Of a stretch of DNA of 5,870 bases, positions 1 through 5,870 are shown piece after piece (positions within the stretch are counted from its first letter, which is position 1; each line of letters begins with the position of its first letter). Source of the DNA: Moraxellaceae bacterium. Its GTDB lineage: Bacteria; Pseudomonadota; Gammaproteobacteria; Pseudomonadales; Moraxellaceae. A model generated the notes under the pieces. The model made no database searches. It was not told the DNA's origin and saw nothing but the letters and a program-made list of their open reading frames with translations. The stretch is from NCBI GenBank assembly GCA_030146505.1, contig JASLCO010000350.1:1-5870 (forward strand). Direction: 5' to 3'. The position numbers and the translations under genes are program-made.

Positions 1-1170
1 GCGGCAGCGGGCCTGCTCGAACCAGGCATCACCCTGCGCCACTTCGGCCGTGAGACCGATATCACCAGCATCCAGGAAACCCAGCAGTTGGGGGCTGGCT
101 CCCACCGTCAACTTCACCTGTGCTGTTTTGGCGCGCGTGCGCCATTGTCCGTTTTCCATGCCGGGCCAGCCCACGGCCACCTGCGGCGGCTCGATCACAC
201 GCAGGTTGACCGTGGCTCCCGCCACGCCCAGGTCCAGCGCCACGGCATTGTTCTTGTTGGCTGCCATGGCGGCTGCCATCAGGAACTCCAGCAAATTGAC
301 CCTGGCTTTCAGGGCTTCGTCGACAAAACTGGAGCCAGGCGTGGAGTCCAGCGCCAGGATGTCGGCCAGCTTCAGCGTGGCACTTTTCACACCGACCAGC
401 TGGCTGCTGAGCAGACTCACGCCCGTCACCTGCTGCTGGTCCAGCACATGCACCGCTGCCGCCGTGAAACTGGCCAGCGAAATATTGGTATTGAGCGCCT
501 GGTCCACGGCTCCGGCCGTGATGCGCGTGCCGAGCAGCCCGGCCGAGCGCAGGAAATCCAGCAGGCTGACATCCGCATCGACAATGCCCTGGTAGGAAAC
601 GGCTGACAGATTGAGGTGTGTGCCCAGCAAGCCATTGAGCAAGGGATTCAGCAGCGCCGACTTGCCGGAATCAATATTGATCAGCGCACTGCCGGCTGAA
701 AACGATATGGTGGGTATGCGTTGCGCCGTGGCCTGCGCACGCAAGGCAATCGCCCTGCCGAAAAGACCACCCGCCACCATGCTGGCAGGAACCTCCTTGC
801 CCAGCAGCACCTGCACGGCTTCCACGCGGTCGCTATCCGGCGTGAAGACACGAATGCCGTCTTCGGTTTGCAGATAGCCGCCCTGTATCTGGTTGGGCAG
901 GCTGGCCACATTTCCCTCGAAGCCGTTGCGCGTGGCGCTGACACTTGCCAGTTGCGTGAGCGAAGGGCCGTCATCCAGGCTGCACAATGCCCCTTCGGTG
1001 GCCGCATCCAGTGCCGTGCTGTCGGCAATGCGCTGCAAGCGGCGCTGCTCGTAATAAAGACGCCCCGTGTCCACCACCAGTGTGAGGCAAAGCAAGGCCA
1101 GCACCAGGAATGCCGCCGTCATCATGGCAACGGCACCGCGCTGTCTGGAAGGACCGGCAAACGCTTTCAT
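1..1170 (-). CDS. tadG: TadG-like Flp pilus assembly protein, 3' end outside window
   Basis: The minus frame runs open from ATG 1170-1168 to base 1 without a stop, giving 390 codons; the C-terminus is cut off by the window. The N-terminus is a textbook TadE/TadG-like module: basic start (RQRG at 9-12), one membrane segment (about 14-33), then VDTGRLYYEQRRLQRIAD and STALDAA (33-57), matching the usual 'D.gr.y...r.lq.aaD.aAlaaa' signature. The rest, residues 58-390, should face the periplasm and has no further membrane segment that I see. Residues about 150-325 are hydrophobic and Leu/Ala/Ser rich, with NPLLNGLLGTHLNLSA (175-190) and two similar blocks, DADVSLLDFLRSA (198-210) and LKARVNLLEFLMAA (287-300). 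This resembles the DUF2134 / Tad_C part of TadG-like proteins, an assignment from memory. No von Willebrand A (MIDAS DxSxS) motif is visible in the seen part. The gene starts 3 nt after the small upstream gene and lacks a recognisable Shine-Dalgarno site, so translation is probably coupled. Confidence 0.88.
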   Translation of the reverse strand, partial: MKAFAGPSRQRGAVAMMTAAFLVLALLCLTLVVDTGRLYYEQRRLQRIADSTALDAATEGALCSLDDGPSLTQLASVSATRNGFEGNVASLPNQIQGGYLQTEDGIRVFTPDSDRVEAVQVLLGKEVPASMVAGGLFGRAIALRAQATAQRIPTISFSAGSALINIDSGKSALLNPLLNGLLGTHLNLSAVSYQGIVDADVSLLDFLRSAGLLGTRITAGAVDQALNTNISLASFTAAAVHVLDQQQVTGVSLLSSQLVGVKSATLKLADILALDSTPGSSFVDEALKARVNLLEFLMAAAMAANKNNAVALDLGVAGATVNLRVIEPPQVAVGWPGMENGQWRTRAKTAQVKLTVGASPQLLGFLDAGDIGLTAEVAQGDAWFEQARCR

Positions 1171-1173
1171 GAA

Positions 1174-1458
1174 CTAGCGCGACAGCGACGTCATTGAGGC
1201 CGAGCCCGATTCATTCGTGAAGAAAACCGGGATGGGCGCATTGAAGCTGTCGAGGTAGCGCTTCACCACGCGCTCCTGGATGACCGGCGTCAGGATCTGC
1301 GGCACGCTGGAGGCCTGGGCTCCCGAACGCTGCATGTCCAGCCAGCCCGCCACGGCCGGGTGGCTCGCCGAATCCTTTTCGCGGGCGCTGTCTTTCTTGT
1401 CCGCCGCCAGCACGGGAGCCGCCATCAGGCAAAGCACCAGCACGATTGTCCGTTTCAT
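1174..1458 (-). CDS. Small exported protein resembling DUF3613, Tad locus associated
   Basis: The 94-residue protein has a clear Sec signal peptide: MKR, a hydrophobic core TIVLVLCLMAAPV, and a likely signal peptidase I cut after VLA (between residues 18 and 19). The mature form is about 76 residues, starts with a charged stretch (DKKDSAREKDS) and then carries two compact blocks: AVAGWLDMQRSGAQAS (35-50) and ERVVKRYLDSFNAPIPVFF (62-80). This pattern (a W-L-x-x-Q-R-x-G block, then R-Y-x-x-S-F-x-x-P-I-P) matches my memory of DUF3613, a family of unknown function often found between tadD and tadG in betaproteobacteria and pseudomonads; I could not run a profile search. There is no lipobox and no second membrane segment, so it should be periplasmic or released. 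A strong AAGGAG site supports the ATG at 1458. The TAG (1176-1174) is 3 nt before the tadG-like start. The placement suggests an accessory envelope role in pilus assembly, which is inference only. Confidence 0.85.
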   Translation of the reverse strand: MKRTIVLVLCLMAAPVLAADKKDSAREKDSASHPAVAGWLDMQRSGAQASSVPQILTPVIQERVVKRYLDSFNAPIPVFFTNESGSASMTSLSR

Positions 1459-1464
1459 GATTTT

Positions 1465-1470
1465 CTCCTT
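1465..1470 (-). promoter_or_regulatory. Ribosome binding site of the small exported protein gene
   Basis: AAGGAG on the minus strand, 6 nt before the ATG at 1458, in the 18-nt gap after the tadD stop. It is the only intergenic, non-overlapping Shine-Dalgarno site in the window, which suggests that the small gene can be initiated independently of its upstream neighbour. Confidence 0.8.
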
Positions 1471-1476
1471 GTTGAT

Positions 1477-2229
1477 TCAGCCGGTTTCCCCTGCACGCGC
1501 CGCTACCGGAAACTGCACCGGCGAAGGAATGGTGCATATCGTTTCGGAGGCAGGATGCGGCATGCCCTGCTGCTGCCATCCGGAAAGAAGGCTTTCACAG
1601 GACTGCACGGCAGCCTGCCATTCGCTGCTGTCCATCTTGTAGCGCTGCATCAGGCTGCGCATGGCCAGGGGCTTTTGCTGCACCATCAGCAAGGTCAGCA
1701 CATTGACGGCAGGCAGGCCGGGAGTGGCCGACAACTCCAGCGCCGTCATCAGTTCAAAGCGGGCCTCTTCGATTTTCTGTTCGCGCAGCAGGAGCACACC
1801 CAGGTCATTGCGCAGGCGATATTCCGCCGGCATGGCTTTGGCAGCCCGGCGCAAAAGCTGCTCGGCTGTTTTCAGGTCGCCGGCATCGGCGGCGAGAAGG
1901 CCCAGGCCATGGTCACCCCAGGGGGCAAGGCAGGTTTTCTGCAGGCGCCGGAAATAATCGGCCGACTCCGGCCGCCCCAGCCGGCGCAGTACATCGGCCT
2001 TGTGCTGCATCACTTGCGGCACACTCTCCGGCAGGCTCTGCAACGTGGCCAGGGCGGCATAGAGCTGCCCGTCCTTTTCCTTCTGCTCCACCATGTTCAG
2101 AGTGAATTCCTGTTCATTGCCAAGCGAGGCACCGCAACTGGCGGCCTCGTGGCGGGACATGGCGTCCTGCGACTGGCTGGCACAGGACGCCAGCAGCAAT
2201 GCCAACACACCACCAAACAGGGCCTTCAT
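1477..2229 (-). CDS. tadD: TadD-like TPR lipoprotein of the Tad pilus
   Basis: The 250-residue protein begins with a lipoprotein signal peptide: KALFGGVLALLL followed by the lipobox LASC, with the lipidated Cys at residue 16 and Ala at +2. The absence of Asp at +2 predicts Lol-dependent sorting to the outer membrane. The body is helical with TPR-like repeats at about 105-134 and 137-168 (clearest around NDLGVLLLREQKIEEARFEL, 141-160) and weaker units near 44-100. TadD proteins are TPR lipoproteins thought to help secretin assembly, in the manner of pilotins such as PilF/PilW. The assignment rests on lipobox, TPRs and position after tadC. The ATG (2229-2227) overlaps the tadC stop by 4 nt (ATGA) and has GGGAG at 2241-2237 with a 7-nt spacer. 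The mature part also carries Cys32, Cys100, Cys211 and Cys232, four cysteines that would be in the periplasm, and the last about 40 residues fall outside the TPR region. Confidence 0.9.
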   Translation of the reverse strand: MKALFGGVLALLLASCASQSQDAMSRHEAASCGASLGNEQEFTLNMVEQKEKDGQLYAALATLQSLPESVPQVMQHKADVLRRLGRPESADYFRRLQKTCLAPWGDHGLGLLAADAGDLKTAEQLLRRAAKAMPAEYRLRNDLGVLLLREQKIEEARFELMTALELSATPGLPAVNVLTLLMVQQKPLAMRSLMQRYKMDSSEWQAAVQSCESLLSGWQQQGMPHPASETICTIPSPVQFPVAARAGETG

Positions 2230-3140
2230 GAAATCACTCCCAAGGCGCGCGTCAGCGCCATGAAGCCGGGGGCGGCCAGCAGGATGAACAAGGCGGGAAA
2301 CAGGAAAAGGATCATGACGATGGCCATCTTGGCCGAGAGCTTGGTCACGCGTTCCTGCATGACCGACATCTGGCGGTCCTCGATGAGCTTTTGCAGGTTG
2401 ATGAGCGAATTCCTGGCACTGCCCCCCTGGCGGATCATCTGCCGCAGGATGCTCACGGTGTCGGTGAATTCCTCCACCTGCAACTGCTCGGCAATACGGG
2501 CCAGCTCGTCGGCCAGGTCAAGGCCGCTGGCGGAACGCTGCAGGGCACGGTCAAGTTCGGTGGCCATGTGCGGAAAGACACTGCCTGCCTCGCTGGAAAT
2601 GACGCGCAGTGCCTGCTCCACCGCCAGGCCGGAATCAAACAGGATGCGCAGCGTCTGCACGAACACGGGAAGCTCGAGGCGGATTTCCTCAAGACGCTTG
2701 CCGGCCATCATGCCCAGCAGGCGCTTGGGCAGGAGCACGCCGACGATGACCGCCATGATCACGGCCAGCACGGGATTGCGGAAACCGTTGGCCATCAGCA
2801 GATGGGCCAGCCAGGTCATGAGCCCCAGGATCACCGGACTCAGGATGCTGAGCGAGTGGTAAAGCGCACGGGCCTGCTTGTTGTGTATGCCGGCACGCGA
2901 CAGCAGGACAGCGACTTCCTCGTCGTCCACCACCCGCCGGCGCAGGCCATCCAGCGCCGAAATATTGCCGGCCGCCAGCGCCATTTTCCTGACCTGGTCA
3001 CCCACGGGATGGGCCGACATGTCGCCACTGAAACGCGCACGTATCAACTGCTTCTCGCTGGTGGCACCGCGCCAGTTGAGCAGCAGGAAAATCACCAGCA
3101 GGAGCAGCAGCGCCGTGATGGCATAGAAAAAGGTGGCCAT
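2226..3140 (-). CDS. tadC: TadC inner-membrane platform protein (type II secretion F domain)
   Basis: This is the second GspF-type platform protein, and presumably pairs with TadB around the TadA motor. With the chosen start it is 304 residues: a membrane segment at about 4-22, a soluble linker, two hydrophobic segments (about 97-117 and 122-138), a T2SSF domain (about 156-281) and a C-terminal membrane segment (about 272-293). TadC-type signatures are ELPVFVQTLRILFDSGLAVEQ (residues 156-176) and IRQGGSARNSL followed by QMSVMQERVTKLSAKM (236-272). The frame is open up to an ATG at 3185, but that start would put 15 polar, His-rich residues (MFRRAHHLAH...) inside the end of tadB. The tandem ATGs at 3143 and 3140 fit better: GAGGAG at 3152-3147 is 6 nt from the 3140 ATG and only 3 nt from the 3143 ATG, so 3140 is preferred. 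The TGA at 2228-2226 overlaps the tadD start by 4 nt. Confidence 0.93.
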   Translation of the reverse strand: MATFFYAITALLLLLVIFLLLNWRGATSEKQLIRARFSGDMSAHPVGDQVRKMALAAGNISALDGLRRRVVDDEEVAVLLSRAGIHNKQARALYHSLSILSPVILGLMTWLAHLLMANGFRNPVLAVIMAVIVGVLLPKRLLGMMAGKRLEEIRLELPVFVQTLRILFDSGLAVEQALRVISSEAGSVFPHMATELDRALQRSASGLDLADELARIAEQLQVEEFTDTVSILRQMIRQGGSARNSLINLQKLIEDRQMSVMQERVTKLSAKMAIVMILFLFPALFILLAAPGFMALTRALGVIS

Positions 3141-4009
3141 CATATGCTCCTCATCATGCGCCAGATGATGAGCACGCCGGAACACTGCAGGGCGAGCGCG
3201 AACAATATCCAGTTGCGGCCGGAAGGATCATTCCACATGCCGGTGAGATAGCTCGGGTTCATGATCATGATGAAAGCGGCAATGGCCGCCGGCACCACTG
3301 CCAGCACGCCGGCACTGAGACGCGTTTCCCCCGTCATGGCGCGCAGCTGGCCGGCCAGTTTCTCGCGCTCGGTGATGAAGCGGATGATGTTGCTGATGAG
3401 ATCGGACATATTGCCGCCGTAGCGCGCGTTCACGCGTATGCCGAGCGCCAGCACCTGCAATTCCTTGACGGCATAGCGGTCCGCCATTTCCTGGAAGGAA
3501 TCCGGCAGCGCCACGCCCAGTGCCACGTTGCGTTTCACTTTCCCTATCATGCCGTAAAGCGGGTCCTGCACTTCTTCCTGCGCACTGAACATGGCATCAC
3601 CCAGCGTGTGGCCGGTGTAGAGGCCGCGCACCACATGATCGAGGAAACGTGGCAACTGGCGGATCAGCTTGACCATGCGCTTGTGATAGCTCCACTGCAG
3701 CAGGAGGAAAAGCGCAAGGCAGGAAAAAACCAGCGCACCAAAACCGATGCGCACGCTGAAAAACATGAAAAGCGCCGGCACGCCCATACAGACCAGCAAG
3801 GCCATGCGGCTATAGGCCGGATTGAGGCCGGCACGGTCAAACTGGCGTTCCAGCCAGTCCAGCCGCGACCGCGCGGCATTCTCCACCGCTCCGCCCAGGC
3901 GCTGGCTGATGCGTTCGGCTTCTTCGATGCGCCGGCTTTTTACCCAGAGAAAAAGCGCGAGCAGAACCAGGCCGGAACAGATCACGAGGTAAGGCAGGAA
4001 AACATGCAT
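3140..4009 (-). CDS. tadB: TadB inner-membrane platform protein (type II secretion F domain)
   Basis: This 289-residue integral membrane protein is one of the two GspF-type platform proteins that couple TadA to pilin assembly. Visible layout: an N-terminal membrane segment (about 3-23), a linker rich in charged residues, a paired hydrophobic region (about 67-107), a cytoplasmic T2SSF domain (about 119-245) and C-terminal membrane segments (about 232-252 and 267-284). TadB-typical blocks include LPRFLDHVVRGLYTGHTLGDA (residues 119-139), a DPLYG motif near 149-153, and YGGNMSDLI followed by FITERE (197-216). It is somewhat shorter than many TadB proteins, but the start ATG (4009-4007) has a good Shine-Dalgarno GGGAGG at 4025-4020 with a 10-nt spacer and lies 3 nt after the tadA stop, so no N-terminal extension is possible without overlapping tadA. 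Its TGA (3142-3140) is embedded in the ATGATG that begins tadC. Confidence 0.95.
   Translation of the reverse strand: MHVFLPYLVICSGLVLLALFLWVKSRRIEEAERISQRLGGAVENAARSRLDWLERQFDRAGLNPAYSRMALLVCMGVPALFMFFSVRIGFGALVFSCLALFLLLQWSYHKRMVKLIRQLPRFLDHVVRGLYTGHTLGDAMFSAQEEVQDPLYGMIGKVKRNVALGVALPDSFQEMADRYAVKELQVLALGIRVNARYGGNMSDLISNIIRFITEREKLAGQLRAMTGETRLSAGVLAVVPAAIAAFIMIMNPSYLTGMWNDPSGRNWILFALALQCSGVLIIWRMMRSI
3147..3152 (-). promoter_or_regulatory. Ribosome binding site deciding the tadC start
   Basis: GAGGAG on the minus strand, inside the 3' end of tadB. It stands 3 nt before the ATG at 3143 and 6 nt before the ATG at 3140, so normal spacing favours the second ATG of the ATGATG pair. The long upstream start at 3185 has no comparable site that I can see. 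Confidence 0.7.
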
Positions 4010-4012
4010 GCG

Positions 4013-5284
4013 TCAGCTTCCTCCCAGCAAGAGATCGCGCAACTTGAGGTTGGTGGAGCCCGAGCCCGTGCGCTGGAAGCGGCCACCGGCCGCGTCGTAC
4101 TGGAAAAGGCGGTTGGTCACGTACTGGCCGTCACGCACGTCCACCAGCTCCAGTATTTCGGAAATCACGCGGCGGCCGTTGCCAAGGCGGGTGAGCTGTA
4201 CCACGAGGTCCAGTGCCGAACTCAGCATGTGGCGCAGGGTCTCGTCGGCAATCTTCTGGCCGCTCAGGCCCACCAGCATTTCCAGGCGCAACAGCGAATC
4301 CATGGCGGAATTTGCATGCAGCGTGCTCATCGAGCCGTCATGGCCGGTGTTCATGGCCTGCATCATGTCCAGCACTTCCACGCCACGCACTTCGCCCAGG
4401 ATGATGCGGTCGGGACGCATGCGCAGGGCATTGCGTATCAGCTCGCGGGCCGACACCTCGCCGAAGCCTTCGGAATTGGGTGGCCGGGTTTCCAGGCGCA
4501 CCACATGGTGATGCGCAAGCTGCAGCTCTGCCGTGTCTTCTATGGTCACCACACGCTCGGCGCCGCCGATGAAGCTGCTGAGCACATTGAGCAGGCTGGT
4601 CTTGCCGGTCCCGGTGCCACCGCTGATGAGGATGTTGCAGCGTTGCGCCACGGCGCCGTTGAGAAAGCGCAGCATGGATTCGTCCAGCGAGCCATAGGCC
4701 AGCAGATCGCTGGCACGCAGCAAATCCTTGCGGAATTTCCGTATGGACAGGCAGGGGCCGTTCAGCGCCACCGGCGGAATGATGGCGTTGACGCGACTGC
4801 CGTCCGGCAGGCGTGCATCCACCATGGGACTGGATTCATCCAGCCGGCGCCCCAGCGGCGCCAGTATGCGCTGTATGACGCGCTCGACATGATGGTTGTC
4901 GAAGAAATGCAGGGTGCTCTGGTGCAGCACGCCGTCACGCTCCAGGAAAATATGCGCCGGCCCGTTCACCAGCACTTCGGTGATGGAGGGATCATCGATC
5001 AGGCTCTCCAGGGGACCGAGCCCGGTCAGCTCGTCCACCAGCTCTTCACAGAGGCGGTCCAGCTCATAACGGGAAATGGCGATCTGCGTTTCCTGCACAT
5101 GCTTGCGCGTGCGGTCCTGCACATAGTCCAGCAGCGTGCTGCGCGCATCTTCCAGCAGGGTGAAGCCGTCTTCTTCAATGCAGTCGATGATGTGCCGGTG
5201 CAGGCGCAGCTTGAGCGCCGACATTTCCTGCTCGACCGGGCGCTGCACCGTGCGCGCGCCACCGGGAATGAAACCGGCGTTCAT
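4013..5284 (-). CDS. tadA: TadA/CpaF secretion ATPase of the Tad pilus
   Basis: This 423-residue cytoplasmic hexameric ATPase belongs to the GspE/VirB11 superfamily, CpaF/TadA branch, and powers Flp pilin polymerisation. All motifs are intact: the N-terminal domain motif PLESLIDDPSITEVLVNG (91-108), a conserved arginine-bearing stretch around MVDARLPDGSRVN (154-166), Walker A GGTGTGKT (222-229), the Asp box VTIEDTAEL (246-254), Walker B RIILGEVRG with catalytic Glu298 (293-301), and the His box TGHDGSMSTLHA (313-324). There is no tetra-cysteine zinc site of the GspE/PilB type, as expected for CpaF. Length is near the family norm. The start ATG (5284-5282) is supported by a strong Shine-Dalgarno GGGGAGG at 5299-5293, 8 nt upstream, and by its ATGA overlap with the tadZ stop. 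The gene ends in TGA 4015-4013, three bases before tadB. A conjugation VirB11 ATPase is excluded in practice by the flanking tadB and tadC genes. Confidence 0.97.
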   Translation of the reverse strand: MNAGFIPGGARTVQRPVEQEMSALKLRLHRHIIDCIEEDGFTLLEDARSTLLDYVQDRTRKHVQETQIAISRYELDRLCEELVDELTGLGPLESLIDDPSITEVLVNGPAHIFLERDGVLHQSTLHFFDNHHVERVIQRILAPLGRRLDESSPMVDARLPDGSRVNAIIPPVALNGPCLSIRKFRKDLLRASDLLAYGSLDESMLRFLNGAVAQRCNILISGGTGTGKTSLLNVLSSFIGGAERVVTIEDTAELQLAHHHVVRLETRPPNSEGFGEVSARELIRNALRMRPDRIILGEVRGVEVLDMMQAMNTGHDGSMSTLHANSAMDSLLRLEMLVGLSGQKIADETLRHMLSSALDLVVQLTRLGNGRRVISEILELVDVRDGQYVTNRLFQYDAAGGRFQRTGSGSTNLKLRDLLLGGS

Positions 5285-5870
5285 GCTTCACGCCTCCCCA
5301 GCATTCCGAGGATGCGCTCACCCACCGAAGGCTTGCGCACAGCGCCCGTGCATAGCAGGTCACCAGCCAGCTGGCGGATCTTCTGCGCCATGAAATCCTT
5401 GGGCGCCAGCTCGAAAATGGTTTTTCCCAGATTGCTGACGCGCAGGCGCGTTTCCGGCGCAGCCGGAATCACGGCAGCCACTTTCAGGCCGAAGCTGCTT
5501 TCGATTTCGTTGCGGTCGGGCGAAATGTCGGGATAGTAATGGTCCACCAGCAGCTGGGGGTTTTCGCAGGGCACACTGTCGTGCTCCAGTTTCTTGATGA
5601 GATCCAGCGTCTGCTTGCAGCTGACAATGGTCTGCTCCACCAGGAAGACCACCGAGCTGGCATTGCCCACCAGCAGCGCCAGCAGATGTTCGTCGTTGGT
5701 ACCGCAGGCATTGACGAGGATATGGCTGAAATGTCCGCGCAGGCTGCCCAGGAGGAGGAAGAGCTCGGCGGTGGAGACATTGGCCAGGTCCAGCCCCTCC
5801 GGTGGCAGCGACAGGATGCGTATGCCGGAACGGTGGCGGGGAAAGGCGCTTTCTATCAGCGTCTGGTCTA
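5281..5870 (-). CDS. tadZ: TadZ/CpaE-like pilus assembly localisation protein, C-terminal part (5' end outside window)
   Basis: The minus frame is open from the window edge (first whole codon 5868-5866) to TGA at 5283-5281, giving 195 visible residues; the start and the Walker A region lie beyond 5870. A GTG at 5670 is an internal Val, not the start, because the family-like sequence continues upstream of it. The fragment reads as the second half of a MinD/ParA-fold domain: a hydrophobic strand HILVNACG (fragment residues 49-56) where the Walker B strand should be, then VVFLVEQT (73-80), LLVDHYYPDIS (106-116), and a C-terminal VIPAAPETRLRVSNLGK block (133-149), the usual CpaE arrangement of a 'P.d...v..a.n.G' segment. 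TadZ/CpaE proteins are cytoplasmic and place the Tad machine at its assembly site, and many have degenerate ATPase motifs. Here Asn (5712-5710) replaces the expected Walker B Asp. The stop overlaps the tadA start by 4 nt (ATGA). A generic MinD/ParA partitioning protein is the alternative, but direct coupling to tadA makes TadZ/CpaE much more likely. Confidence 0.88.
   Translation of the reverse strand, partial: DQTLIESAFPRHRSGIRILSLPPEGLDLANVSTAELFLLLGSLRGHFSHILVNACGTNDEHLLALLVGNASSVVFLVEQTIVSCKQTLDLIKKLEHDSVPCENPQLLVDHYYPDISPDRNEIESSFGLKVAAVIPAAPETRLRVSNLGKTIFELAPKDFMAQKIRQLAGDLLCTGAVRKPSVGERILGMLGRREA

Noticed and set aside
640..690. Possible P-loop in the TadG-like protein (INIDSGKSALLN, residues 164-175)
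   Set aside because: It has GKS but lacks the Gly four residues before (Ile164 instead), there is no Walker B partner, and the region should be periplasmic where ATP is not available.
681..1028. Minus-strand open frame of 115 codons inside the tadG-like gene
   Set aside because: It lies in another frame of the longer open frame (1170 to 1), which has the TadE/TadG signature; its Arg/Trp/Cys-rich translation is typical of a shifted reading of GC-rich DNA.
1360..2862. Open reading frame of 500 codons on the plus strand opposite the small gene, tadD and tadC
   Set aside because: Same explanation: it is in register opposite tadD, has His/Gln-rich low-quality protein, no recognisable motif, and runs across three well-supported genes.
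3608..5536. Open reading frame of 642 codons on the plus strand opposite tadA, tadB and part of tadZ
   Set aside because: It is in exact codon register opposite tadA and tadB, where TTA, CTA and TCA are rare, so stops are absent by composition. Its His/Gln-rich translation is the mirror of CTG, ATG and GTG codons. The minus strand holds intact motif-bearing genes.
5281..5670. Short independent gene starting at GTG 5670
   Set aside because: The same frame stays open upstream to the window edge and encodes TadZ/CpaE-like sequence there, so this is the end of a longer gene.
1..5870. Search for CRISPR arrays, tRNA/rRNA, insertion sequences, hairpin terminators and defence or toxin-antitoxin genes
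   Set aside because: No regularly spaced repeats, RNA gene consensus, transposase motifs or terminal inverted repeats were seen by eye; the whole window is explained by tight pilus genes.

Overview
The window is wall-to-wall coding on the minus strand. It holds seven consecutive genes of a Tad (tight adherence / Flp type IVc pilus) assembly operon, and both ends are cut by the window edge. Read in the direction of transcription (5870 to 1) the order is: C-terminal part of a TadZ/CpaE MinD-like localisation protein, the TadA/CpaF secretion ATPase, the TadB and TadC inner-membrane platform proteins, a TadD-type TPR lipoprotein, a small exported protein resembling DUF3613, and a TadG-like protein that is still open at base 1.

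Junctions are very tight: a 4-nt ATGA overlap (cpaE/tadA), a 3-nt gap (tadA/tadB), an ATGATG overlap (tadB/tadC), a 4-nt ATGA overlap (tadC/tadD), an 18-nt gap with a clear Shine-Dalgarno site (tadD/small gene) and a 3-nt gap (small gene/tadG). This points to one transcript with translational coupling. No promoter, terminator, RNA gene, mobile element or repeat array is visible, and no stretch over 20 bases lies outside the called genes. The promoter and the pilin, prepilin peptidase, CpaB and secretin genes would be expected upstream, beyond base 5870.

How the parts fit, by family knowledge: TadZ marks the assembly site at the inner membrane. TadA hydrolyses ATP in the cytoplasm to drive pilin polymerisation through the TadB/TadC platform. 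TadD is an outer-membrane lipoprotein that supports the secretin. TadG-like proteins carry one N-terminal membrane anchor and a large periplasmic part. The role of the small exported protein is unknown.

The GC-rich composition with C/G-ending codons (CTG, CAG, GGC, GCC), together with a DUF3613-like gene between tadD and tadG, suggests a betaproteobacterium (Burkholderiales or Neisseriales-like). This is inference from gene order and composition, not a firm assignment. The system itself is known, not new. The points most worth a second look are the DUF3613-like protein, an Asn where TadZ/MinD proteins normally have the Walker B Asp, tadG with no visible ribosome binding site, and the twin-start tadB/tadC junction.
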